Shown piece after piece: positions 1-7,399 of a stretch of 64,000 bases of DNA. How positions within the stretch are numbered: position 1 is the first letter of the stretch; every line of letters begins with the position of its first letter. A program made the position numbers and the translations under genes. A model generated the notes under the pieces. It saw nothing but the letters and a program-made list of their open reading frames with translations, was not told the origin of the DNA and did no database searches. The stretch comes from CAVDHB01 sp963608705. GTDB taxonomy: Bacteria > Bacteroidota > Bacteroidia > Bacteroidales > Bacteroidaceae. The stretch covers positions 1 to 64,000 of the forward strand of contig CAVDHB010000078.1 of assembly GCA_963608705.1 (NCBI GenBank). Direction: 5' to 3'.

Positions 1-52
1 TTGCGTAATCTTCTTGAGGAAAATTAAAAAGAGAACAAAAGTTTAAATCACT

Positions 53-145
53 TCATTTAACAATATATGCCGTAGGTTGCTCATAATCTACAATATCTTT
101 GAGTTTACATATAGTCCATCCATCAGGCAACTGCGGATAATGCCC
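53..145 (-). pseudogene. Truncated hsdS target-recognition fragment
   Basis: On the minus strand this stretch encodes a GHYPQLPDGW segment followed by about 20 residues ending in DYEQPTAYIVK, then a stop. This is the conserved start of a type I restriction HsdS target recognition domain; a closely similar junction (NGHSEKLPQGW) lies in the middle of the complete hsdS at 1028-2287. Reading past the stop in all three frames to the window edge gives no HsdS-like continuation, so it appears to be a broken or silent specificity cassette. The rest of the gene may lie left of the window. Sure about the family resemblance, unsure whether it is expressed. Confidence 0.55.
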
Positions 146-193
146 GATACGTCCTCTTATATTATTACCGTATTCATTATAAATCAATGTAAT

Positions 194-997
194 ATGGTAA
201 CAGAATTCAGAAATCATTTGGCAAAGACTAATCTTGCCAAGAACACCATCACCTCGTATGTGTGGACGGTGCAGTATTTCCTCAGTCATTATGGGGAAGT
301 GAACAAAAAGAACCTCTTGGCATACAAGGGATATCTGGTAGAGAACTTCAAGCCGCAGACAGTCAATCTTCGCTTGCAGGGTATCAACAAGTACTTAGAA
401 TTTGTAAGACAGGACAAACTGAAGGTGAAGTTTGTTAAGGTACAACAGAAGAACTTCTTGGAGAATGTAATCAGCGATGCCGACTACAAGTTTCTTAAAA
501 CCAAACTCAAAGCTGATGGTTATGATGAATGGTATTTCATCGTATGGTTTATGGCTGCTACGGGAGCGCGTGTCAGTGAATTGCTCCACATCAAAGCGGA
601 GCATATCAAAGTGGGCTATCTTGACTTGTATAGTAAGGGCGGAAAGATTCGACGGCTATACATCCCCAAGAACCTACGGACGGAAGCTGAGAAATGGTTG
701 AAGAATCAAGGTTTAACATCCGGCTATATCTTCTTGAACCGTTTCGGACAGCGCATTACTACTCGTGGAATTGCTTCTCAGCTCAAACATTTTGCTGAAA
801 AATATGGAATGAATAAAGAAGTCGTTTATCCTCATTCATTCCGTCATCGTTTTGCCAAGAACTTCCTTGATCGCTTTAATGACCTCGCTCTACTTGCTGA
901 CCTTATGGGGCATGAGAGTATTGAAACCACTCGTATCTATCTTCGACGTACAGCCAGCGAACAACAGAAGATAGTAGACAAGGTAGTGAACTGGTAA
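194..997 (+). CDS. Tyrosine recombinase next to hsdS
   Basis: A 267-aa site-specific recombinase/integrase of the phage-integrase fold. An N-terminal SAM-like core-binding domain (residues about 1-75) precedes a catalytic domain with the expected residues: R126 in ATGARVSEL, H214 and R217 in HSFRHRF, H240 in MGH and nucleophile Y249 in TTRIYLR. The ATG at 194 is preferred over an upstream ATG at 77, because the upstream part overlaps the hsdS fragment and adds 39 residues outside the domain. It is convergent with a complete hsdS and lies beside an hsdS fragment. In Bacteroides such small recombinases next to hsdS genes shuffle specificity domains by DNA inversion. That role is inferred here; a general integrase is the alternative. 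Confidence 0.85.
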   Translation: MVTEFRNHLAKTNLAKNTITSYVWTVQYFLSHYGEVNKKNLLAYKGYLVENFKPQTVNLRLQGINKYLEFVRQDKLKVKFVKVQQKNFLENVISDADYKFLKTKLKADGYDEWYFIVWFMAATGARVSELLHIKAEHIKVGYLDLYSKGGKIRRLYIPKNLRTEAEKWLKNQGLTSGYIFLNRFGQRITTRGIASQLKHFAEKYGMNKEVVYPHSFRHRFAKNFLDRFNDLALLADLMGHESIETTRIYLRRTASEQQKIVDKVVNW

Positions 998-1008
998 AAT
1001 TACATCCA

Positions 1009-1042
1009 TCCTTAGAAGTGTATTTGATTACACTTCTAAGGA
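1009..1042. terminator. Bidirectional hairpin between recombinase and hsdS
   Basis: A perfect 14-bp inverted repeat (TCCTTAGAAGTGTA, six-base loop TTTGAT, then its complement) sits between the convergent recombinase and hsdS and contains the hsdS stop codon. It is followed by TTTTTG on the plus side. A shared terminator is the simplest reading; a recombination site is possible. Confidence 0.6.
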
Positions 1043-2287
1043 TTTTTGAATATTATCAAGAATGGAGAAAAGTTCTTCTATCTTTTGAACTATGCGTTGT
1101 TGTTCGGTAAGGGGAGGAAGAGGAATTTCTGTATTTATAATTATTTCTTTTGAAATATTAGGTTGTGCTCCACCACCTCCTTTTGAAATAAACACTATTC
1201 TTTGCGACAAAAGAAAATAGAAGAGAAACAATTGGGTTACGCCATGAAATTCTATACAAGCACAACACGCTTGATTTGTAGTAGCAGGTAAGGTAAGTAT
1301 TCCTAATTTGCCAATCGTTGCACCATACATCGCAATTAATACACTTCCAATTGGATTAAGTTTAGCAGAAGAGTTTTTAACAGCCTGTTCTGTTATACTT
1401 TCTGGAATATCTGAAATCAATCCATCATTTAAATCCCCTGTTTTTAACCAAGGTATATTTCCACCATAATACTCCTTATTTGAACGACTTGGGGTACCAC
1501 CTGATTGCCAAACTCCAATCGTTCCTAAATCGGTCAAGCACCACCCTTGTGGCAACTTCTCACTATGCCCGTTATCACAAGGTGTGAAGTCGGGATTTAT
1601 GCGTTTCAGCAGTTCGATGGCAGGCTCGTCGTTTGGGTCTTGCGGCACGAGTTTACCATGAATGGCAAGGTCAAGGATTTTGCTTTTAGTTCGTTTGATT
1701 GTCGTTTGCAAATCCTCTTTCTCTATTTCAATAGTTTCAATAAGAGAGAACCACCTTTTTATTTCTGAAATTATTCGTTGTTGTTCCCTTAATGGAGGCA
1801 ATGGTATTCTCATATTTTGAGATTGTGTCAATGATATATTAACTTGTCCAGCCGATCCACGAGTTGCAATAGAGTTAATCTCTGACATTTCTTCTAAATA
1901 TGATTTTAAGTATAAAACCAAGTCTTTCTTATACTTATATGGGCGTATCAGAACTGCCGCTTGATTGAAATTTGCTTGTGGTAATGTCATAGGGATTATA
2001 GCCAGTTTACCCAAAGGAGGACCAACTATGTTCATAATTAAATCACCAACTTCTGTACGTGAACGTTTAAGTTTTGTATTATGTATTTCTTCTGTTATAT
2101 ATTGAGGATGATAATCAAAATCTATTTCTTGATTCCTAAGATTATACATCTTTATATATGGAATGCCATTTTTGACAAAACAACTTTTATTAGGTGTGCT
2201 TCCAGATGCGACATAAGCTATGTCTTCCAGTCGACACCACACCCATGAACTCGGCACCTCAAATGGCACGTTCCCATAATGGGGCAT
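1028..2287 (-). CDS. hsdS: Type I restriction enzyme specificity subunit HsdS
   Basis: A 419-aa HsdS that tells a type I restriction-modification complex which bipartite DNA sequence to bind. It has two target recognition domains (residues about 8-160 and 244-387). Each is followed by the conserved spacer start IPLPPLxEQQRI (about 161 and 388) and a helical region; the central one contains KSKILDLAIHGKLVPQDPNDEPA. The ATG at 2287 gives MPHYGNVPFEVPSSW, a normal TRD start; a TTG at 2299 is the alternative. Just upstream, another frame reads IIKSKGNISF, which looks like HsdS linker sequence, so the 5' end may have been rebuilt by recombination. No hsdM or hsdR is in the window; they may lie to the left. 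Beside the recombinase it is likely a shuffled specificity gene. Confidence 0.85.
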   Translation of the reverse strand: MPHYGNVPFEVPSSWVWCRLEDIAYVASGSTPNKSCFVKNGIPYIKMYNLRNQEIDFDYHPQYITEEIHNTKLKRSRTEVGDLIMNIVGPPLGKLAIIPMTLPQANFNQAAVLIRPYKYKKDLVLYLKSYLEEMSEINSIATRGSAGQVNISLTQSQNMRIPLPPLREQQRIISEIKRWFSLIETIEIEKEDLQTTIKRTKSKILDLAIHGKLVPQDPNDEPAIELLKRINPDFTPCDNGHSEKLPQGWCLTDLGTIGVWQSGGTPSRSNKEYYGGNIPWLKTGDLNDGLISDIPESITEQAVKNSSAKLNPIGSVLIAMYGATIGKLGILTLPATTNQACCACIEFHGVTQLFLFYFLLSQRIVFISKGGGGAQPNISKEIIINTEIPLPPLTEQQRIVQKIEELFSILDNIQKSLEV

Positions 2288-2426
2288 ATCAGAAGTCAAA
2301 AAGAAATATTCCCTTTAGACTTTATTATTGGCCAATAGCTTACAACCTATCTACATCATTCGCCAAAACATTCCACCAAGTCCTGACAGACACTTTGTTT
2401 TCTTGCCCCATATTCCCACACATCGT

Positions 2427-2482
2427 CTTTTTGTTACTCCTGTTACCCGAACCAAATCGGGTAACAAGATAGTAACAAAAAG
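2427..2482. repeat. Long imperfect inverted repeat built on GTTAC
   Basis: Arms of 24 and 26 nt (2427-2450 and 2457-2482) pair around the loop ACCAAA with a two-base bulge: CTTTTTGTTACT...TGTTACCCGA against TCGGGTAACA...AGTAACAAAAAG. It lies in the roughly 310-bp gap between hsdS and mnmE, where I see no other gene. It could end mnmE transcription or mark the right edge of the recombinase/hsdS unit. Confidence 0.55.
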
Positions 2483-2598
2483 TAACTTATTTACCGCATA
2501 TCCACAGCATATAAGGCGATATTGTTGTTTGCCGGGGAAATTTCTAACTCACTGATATACTTGCGTTAGTATTCTATGATGCGCAAAGCAATCTGCCC

Positions 2599-3984
2599 CT
2601 ATTTCCCCACGCAAAAATGCTTGAATATATTTCCAAGCACCTCATCATTCGTAATCGTCTGCCCCGTAATCTCCCCTAAATACTCTAAGCATTGACGGAG
2701 GTCTTCGGCTATCAAGTCGCCGGAAAGACCTGTGTCAAGTCCTTCTTGTACACGATGAAGACTCTCACGGGCTTTGAGAAGGGCGGAGACATGACGCACA
2801 TTCGTAATAACCACCTCGCCTTCAGCCAAGTCTGGAATGTCAGCGGAAGAAACTAACAACTCTTGCAAACGGTCGATGCCTTTCTTGTTTTTGGCGGATA
2901 TGGGGAGAATCTTCTCTACCTGTAGATGATCCACAGACAGGTTCTCTGGGGTTAGCCGACTTTCGGGCAGGTCGGTTTTGTTCAACAAAATATAGACCTT
3001 CTTTCCGGCGCAGTGAGGGGCTATTTCAGTCTTCACCTTTTCCCAATGGGCATCGGTGGAGGTGCTGTCTACCATCCATAGCACGAATTCGGCTTGACTG
3101 AGCTTGTGGAAAGTCTTCTCAATGCCCAACTGCTCTATCTTGTCAGCAGACTGGCGCACACCGGCGGTGTCTATGAAGCGGAACTCCAAGCCTCCTATGT
3201 TCACGGTGTCTTCTATCACATCGCGGGTGGTACCGTGAATGTCACTCACAATGGCTTTTTCCTCGTGTACAAGGTCGTTCAGCAAGGTACTTTTACCTGC
3301 GTTGGTCTCGCCTATTATGGCTACGGGGATACCGTTCTTCACGGCATTGCCCACCTTGAAGGAGACTAACAGCCGTTCCAATACGGTGTCTATCTCACAA
3401 GTAAGCGTATAAAGCTCGTCCTTGTTGGCAAAGGTCACATCCTCTTCGCTGAAGTCCAGCTCCAGTTCTAAAAGAGAGGTCATCTTCAAGAGTTTCTTTC
3501 GCAGTGTCCCCAACTCATCGCTAATGCCTCCACGAAGCTGGTTCATGGCGGAACGATGGCTGGCGGCTGTGCGGGAGGCAATCAAGTCGGCTACGGCTTC
3601 TGCCTGGCTCAAATCCATCTTGCCGTGTAGGAAGGCACGCTTGGTGAACTCGCCTGGCGCGGCTTGACGACAACCGGCTTCCACTAACCGTTCCAACACT
3701 TTCTGAAGGATGTAACGGGAGCCGTGGCAGGAAATCTCCACGGAGTTCTCCCCGGTATAGGAATGAGGAGTGCGGAAAAGTGAGACCAGTACCTCGTCGA
3801 TACTGTTCCCTTTCTTGTCTAAGATATTCCCGTAAGTCAGCGTGTGCGTTTTCTTCCCGGCAAGTGGCTTGTCGAAGATGCTTTCTACTATCTCTATGGC
3901 TTTTTCTCCTGACACACGGATGACACCTATCGCCCCACCTGTGGCGGTGGCGACGGCGCAAATGGTATCGTCTAATGCTTCCAT
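2599..3984 (-). CDS. mnmE: tRNA modification GTPase MnmE
   Basis: A 461-aa GTPase that works with MnmG to place the (carboxymethyl)aminomethyl group on wobble uridine 34 of certain tRNAs. It shows the N-terminal folate-binding TrmE domain, a helical domain and an inserted G domain: P-loop GETNAGKS at about 225-232, DTAG at 272-275, NKTD at 335-338. It ends with the family's CxGK motif (CVGK), whose cysteine is conserved. Length is normal. The upstream gap (3985-4087) carries TGTTTAAT repeats and no clear -7 box. Single-gene unit by appearance. Confidence 0.97.
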   Translation of the reverse strand: MEALDDTICAVATATGGAIGVIRVSGEKAIEIVESIFDKPLAGKKTHTLTYGNILDKKGNSIDEVLVSLFRTPHSYTGENSVEISCHGSRYILQKVLERLVEAGCRQAAPGEFTKRAFLHGKMDLSQAEAVADLIASRTAASHRSAMNQLRGGISDELGTLRKKLLKMTSLLELELDFSEEDVTFANKDELYTLTCEIDTVLERLLVSFKVGNAVKNGIPVAIIGETNAGKSTLLNDLVHEEKAIVSDIHGTTRDVIEDTVNIGGLEFRFIDTAGVRQSADKIEQLGIEKTFHKLSQAEFVLWMVDSTSTDAHWEKVKTEIAPHCAGKKVYILLNKTDLPESRLTPENLSVDHLQVEKILPISAKNKKGIDRLQELLVSSADIPDLAEGEVVITNVRHVSALLKARESLHRVQEGLDTGLSGDLIAEDLRQCLEYLGEITGQTITNDEVLGNIFKHFCVGK

Positions 3985-4086
3985 ATAATGTTTAATTAGT
4001 AATGTTTAATGATGAATGTTTAATGTTTAATTGGTGCCGATAGCCTGCTTAATTACACATTAAACACTAACAATTAAACACTAAAA
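3985..4086. repeat. AT-rich TGTTTAAT/ATTAAACA repeat cluster
   Basis: The gap upstream of mnmE contains four copies of TGTTTAAT on the plus strand (about 3989-4033), then two reverse-orientation ATTAAACACTAA copies (about 4059-4085). The inner copies can pair (TTAATGTTTAATTG with CAATTAAACACTAA, 13 of 14). The same ATTAAACACTAA string occurs just before pckA, near 28542. It may be leader RNA structure or a short dispersed repeat. Confidence 0.5.
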
Positions 4087-4087
4087 C

Positions 4088-4963
4088 TCAAATTCTGTCC
4101 AACACCATCTGTACTAAGGAAGGCATAGTGCCCTTATAGCCCGTGTCAGCTTTCCCCGCCAGACGGTTGGCAATCACCATGCAGCAGGTCATCGCCTTGT
4201 GTCCTAACAAGCGGGACATTCCGGCCACAGCGGAACTTTCCATCTCGTAGTTGGTAATTTTATACCCACTGTATTCGAAGCTCTCCACTTTCTCATTTTG
4301 GGAAGGGTCTGCCAAGGGGATACGCACTTCCCTACCCTGCGGTCCGAAGAAGCCTCCGCAAGAGATGGTGACACCGCGCACCATTTCCTTTCCGGCGATA
4401 CGGTCTAACAACTCGCTGTCAGCGTCAATCACGTAGGGAGCGCACAGTAGCGGATTCCAATTCATGTGACGTTTAAAAGCCTCCTCAAACTTCAGATCAC
4501 AAACATTGTTCCGTCCGGCATAGAAGTTGAGCAAACCGTCAAAGCCGATGGACTTCACGGAGGCTATGAAGGAGCCTTCGGGAGTGTTGGGTTGCAGACC
4601 GCCGCAGGTACCTACCCGCACAATGGTCAGCGAACGCAATTTGTCCTTCACCTCACGGGTATGGAAATCAATGTTCGCCAAGGCATCCAGTTCGGTCAGC
4701 ACAATATCGATATTGTCGCAGCCGATACCCGTGGACACAACGGAAATACGTTTACCCTTGTAAGTACCTGTGATGGTATGAAATTCCCGGCTCTGCACCT
4801 CACACTCTTTCGAGTCGAAGAAGTCGCCCACCATATTCACTCGTCCTGGGTCACCCACCAGAATCACCTTGTCGGCCAATTCCTCGGGTTTTACATGAAG
4901 ATGAAAGATAGAGCCATCTTCGTTTATCAATAGTTCTGAAGGTAAGAATTTCTTTTTTGTCAT
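4088..4963 (-). CDS. Nucleoside phosphorylase (uridine phosphorylase-like)
   Basis: A 291-aa member of the PNP/UDP phosphorylase family, which splits a nucleoside with phosphate into base and (deoxy)ribose 1-phosphate for salvage. The phosphate-binding VGDPGRV is near residue 36, TGIGCDNIDIV follows in the nucleoside-binding core, and the ribose-binding MESSAVAG is near residue 240. The length fits the uridine phosphorylase branch found in Bacteroides; base preference cannot be read with certainty. A TAAATTTG box lies upstream on the minus strand (4989-4996), supporting its own promoter. The downstream neighbours also have nucleotide or nucleoside links. Confidence 0.88.
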   Translation of the reverse strand: MTKKKFLPSELLINEDGSIFHLHVKPEELADKVILVGDPGRVNMVGDFFDSKECEVQSREFHTITGTYKGKRISVVSTGIGCDNIDIVLTELDALANIDFHTREVKDKLRSLTIVRVGTCGGLQPNTPEGSFIASVKSIGFDGLLNFYAGRNNVCDLKFEEAFKRHMNWNPLLCAPYVIDADSELLDRIAGKEMVRGVTISCGGFFGPQGREVRIPLADPSQNEKVESFEYSGYKITNYEMESSAVAGMSRLLGHKAMTCCMVIANRLAGKADTGYKGTMPSLVQMVLDRI

Positions 4964-5086
4964 AGATGAATGTGATTGTTCTTCGGGGCAAATTTACTAA
5001 GAATTTTCCAATTCCGCTCTTGCAAAGCAGTAAATAACATCAATTCGTTGAAGTAAATTCAGGCATAATCATACAACAATCGTCCC

Positions 5087-6010
5087 TCATCCAAGACACT
5101 GAACGGCACGTTCATACACGTCTTCCAGTTTGGCACGTTGATTCAGTCCTTCCACATAATAGGACGGGATGGCGGAGAAACCGTACTTCGCTCCGGCTAC
5201 GGCACAAGCCACGGCTGCGTTTGTGTCCGCATCGCCACCAAGATTTACCACGGCCAACAACACATCCTTGAAACTATGGCAATGCCACAGACTCCACAAA
5301 GCCACGGCCATCGTCTTCAACGTATAGCCAGACGCTTTATCGTCCACCGTCAAGGCTGCCGCATCGTCTACCTTGGCCAGTTCCACATAGTCCTTGATAC
5401 GCTCATCGTATGTTTCCCCTATTTTCAGCAACTCTTCAGCGGTCAGTTCCTTATCATGAAAGATGAGCGACTGTATCAGCTTCACCATCATCACACACGA
5501 ACCCACACAACGAGGGTCGTAATGCGTCAAGCGACACACATTTTCCACTTCTTTTTCATCCACCACGGGAGAAGTACCCAGAATGGAAGTACGCATCAAA
5601 GCACCATTGGCCGCCGCATTACAGTCGGAGAGTATCCAACACATCTTGGCTGCCTTCACAGGGCTTTCCACGTAATCTTTCTGAGACAACACATTGCGGG
5701 TAGAGTACCCTATACTCACAGGCCCACTCTCAAGCCACTGTTTAAAACGAACTGCCGTTTCATGCAAGTTGAAATGGTTTGTGTCCTCCCTTGAATCGGC
5801 GATACACAACATCATGTCCGTGTCGTCTGTCCATTCGCCCTGCAAGGACTGATTCACAATCTGGTCATAGCGGGTCAATCTTTCGGGATAAAACTGCTTA
5901 ACCTGCGCTGTAGTCAAGAACTCCGTACCGGTTCCCAAGGCATCGCCCACAGCTTGCCCGAAGATACACCCTTTGATTTTGTCTTTTACTGACGCTGATA
6001 ATGTACTCAT
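5087..6010 (-). CDS. ADP-ribosylglycohydrolase family protein
   Basis: A 307-aa ARH/DraG-type hydrolase, which removes ADP-ribose from proteins or small acceptors using a two-metal site. Visible metal-site motifs are TDDTDM (residues 61-66) and GGDADT (258-263), with GDALG near residue 22. The ATG at 6010 is chosen because it begins just upstream of the domain and follows the upstream gene's stop by 7 bp; longer starts would run into that gene. Tight spacing with the SpmAB-like membrane gene implies co-transcription. The substrate cannot be inferred from sequence. Confidence 0.9.
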   Translation of the reverse strand: MSTLSASVKDKIKGCIFGQAVGDALGTGTEFLTTAQVKQFYPERLTRYDQIVNQSLQGEWTDDTDMMLCIADSREDTNHFNLHETAVRFKQWLESGPVSIGYSTRNVLSQKDYVESPVKAAKMCWILSDCNAAANGALMRTSILGTSPVVDEKEVENVCRLTHYDPRCVGSCVMMVKLIQSLIFHDKELTAEELLKIGETYDERIKDYVELAKVDDAAALTVDDKASGYTLKTMAVALWSLWHCHSFKDVLLAVVNLGGDADTNAAVACAVAGAKYGFSAIPSYYVEGLNQRAKLEDVYERAVQCLG

Positions 6011-6017
6011 ATGGGAA

Positions 6018-7247
6018 TCAGAAGAATAAATAACACAGGAAGATGGCCGCAATGCTTCCGGCGAAATCTGCTATCAAGCCGCAAGGTAACGCATGGCGGG
6101 TCTTGCGAATGCCCACGCTGCCGAAGTAGACTGCCAAGATGTAGAACGTAGTGTCCGTAGACCCCTGCATGATACAGCACAGACGACCCACAAAGGAATC
6201 GGCTCCGTAGTGTGTCATGGCATCAATCATCAGTCCTCTCGAACCGCTTCCGCTCAATGGTTTCATCAAGGCGGTAGGAATCGCTCCCACAAAGTCGGAG
6301 TTCCATCCACACATCTCCACAAGACTCTTCACACCGTTGGTCACGGCATCCATCGCCCCGGAAGCCCGGAACACACCGATGGCCACCAACATGGCCACCA
6401 GGTAAGGAATGATTCTCACGGCAGTCTGGAAACCCTCTTTCGCACCCTCCACGAAGCAGTCGTACACATTCAGCTTCTTGCGGAATCCCATGACGAGGAA
6501 CGTCACGATGATGGAGAAAAGGAGGATATTGGCGATAGAGGTACTCCACACATTCATCTGGTCTTTTGTCATGTGGCTGAAAGCGAACATCAATCCGCCC
6601 AGAAAGAGGCATATACCGCCCAGTGTCTTCAGAATCACCTTGTTGAACAAGTTTATCTTCTGGTAGAGAGACACCGTGATGATACCTATCAACGTGGCTA
6701 CGAACGTAGTTATCAACACTGGTATGAACACATCCGTGGGCTGATGCGCCCCCAGTTGCGCCCGGTAGACCATGATACTCACCGGAATCAAGACCAAGCC
6801 GGAAGTATTAATGACCAAGAACATAATCATGGGATTGCTTGCCGTGTCCTTTTTCGGGTTGAGCGCCTGCAATCCTTCCATGGCTTTCAGCCCGAGCGGA
6901 GTGGCCGCATTGTCCAGTCCCAGCATATTGGCCGCCATGTTCATAAAGATAGCGCCCGTGACAGGATGTCCTTTGGGAATGTCCGGGAAGAGCTTGCTGA
7001 ACAGCGGGCTGAGCTTCTTGGCGATAATGTCAATCATCCCGGCTTTCTCTCCTATCTTCATGAATCCCAGCCAAAAGGCAAGTACGCCTGTCAGTCCCAA
7101 GGAGACTTCGAACGCCGTCTTGGCAGAATCGAAAATAGAGTTCATGATGGCGGGGAATATCGCTACATCACCCATGAATATCAACCGGCAGGCCGCAATG
7201 ACAAAGGCCACCAGAAAAAAAGCAATCCAAATATAATTTAGTACCAT
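6018..7247 (-). CDS. Fused SpmA/SpmB-type membrane protein (nucleoside recognition/Gate domains)
   Basis: A 409-aa, strongly hydrophobic protein that combines a SpmA-like half (GVLAFWLGFMKIGEKAG, then DNAATPLGLKAME) with a SpmB-like half (FVEGAKEGFQTAVRIIPYLVAML). In Bacillus the two are separate spore-maturation proteins; in the non-sporulating Bacteroidetes the fusion is usual and its transport role is unsettled. The ATG at 7247 is preferred over 7277 because the extra residues are polar and precede the first membrane helix. A minus-strand TAACTTTG box at 7275-7282 would give a very short leader. It is followed after 7 bp by the ADP-ribosylglycohydrolase gene. Confidence 0.88.
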   Translation of the reverse strand: MVLNYIWIAFFLVAFVIAACRLIFMGDVAIFPAIMNSIFDSAKTAFEVSLGLTGVLAFWLGFMKIGEKAGMIDIIAKKLSPLFSKLFPDIPKGHPVTGAIFMNMAANMLGLDNAATPLGLKAMEGLQALNPKKDTASNPMIMFLVINTSGLVLIPVSIMVYRAQLGAHQPTDVFIPVLITTFVATLIGIITVSLYQKINLFNKVILKTLGGICLFLGGLMFAFSHMTKDQMNVWSTSIANILLFSIIVTFLVMGFRKKLNVYDCFVEGAKEGFQTAVRIIPYLVAMLVAIGVFRASGAMDAVTNGVKSLVEMCGWNSDFVGAIPTALMKPLSGSGSRGLMIDAMTHYGADSFVGRLCCIMQGSTDTTFYILAVYFGSVGIRKTRHALPCGLIADFAGSIAAIFLCYLFF

Positions 7248-7274
7248 TCCTGTATAGTAGTTTCTATCTGAATG

Positions 7275-7282
7275 CAAAGTTA
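7275..7282 (-). promoter_or_regulatory. -7 box for spmAB-like gene
   Basis: Minus-strand TAACTTTG matches the Bacteroidetes -7 consensus TAnnTTTG, about 28 bp upstream of the ATG at 7247. It diverges from the promoter at 7360-7367. Confidence 0.6.
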
Positions 7283-7359
7283 CACAGAATTTAGCGATAT
7301 ATCGCGTTTAATGCGAGGAAAATCCCCGCAAGCCCTACTGTTTTCTCCAAATAAATCCG

Positions 7360-7367
7360 TAACTTTG
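7360..7367 (+). promoter_or_regulatory. -7 box for the 7.4-18.0 kb operon
   Basis: TAACTTTG matches TAnnTTTG, 33 bp before the ATG at 7400, with a T-rich stretch (GTTTTCTC) at about the -33 position. It is the only clear promoter ahead of eleven closely packed plus-strand genes. Confidence 0.65.
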
Positions 7368-7399
7368 CACCTTGAACTAAAAGGATTTATCAAGAGCTC

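Noticed and set aside
3985..4086. CRISPR-like array
   Set aside because: Repeats are only about 8 bp, occur in both orientations and lack regular unique spacers.
4466..4933. 155-codon plus-strand frame opposite the nucleoside phosphorylase
   Set aside because: Antisense shadow of a well-supported gene.
6093..7241. 382-codon plus-strand frame within the SpmAB-like gene
   Set aside because: The translation is rich in His, Arg and Gln with no domain, as expected of an antisense frame; the minus-strand gene has clear membrane helices and family motifs.
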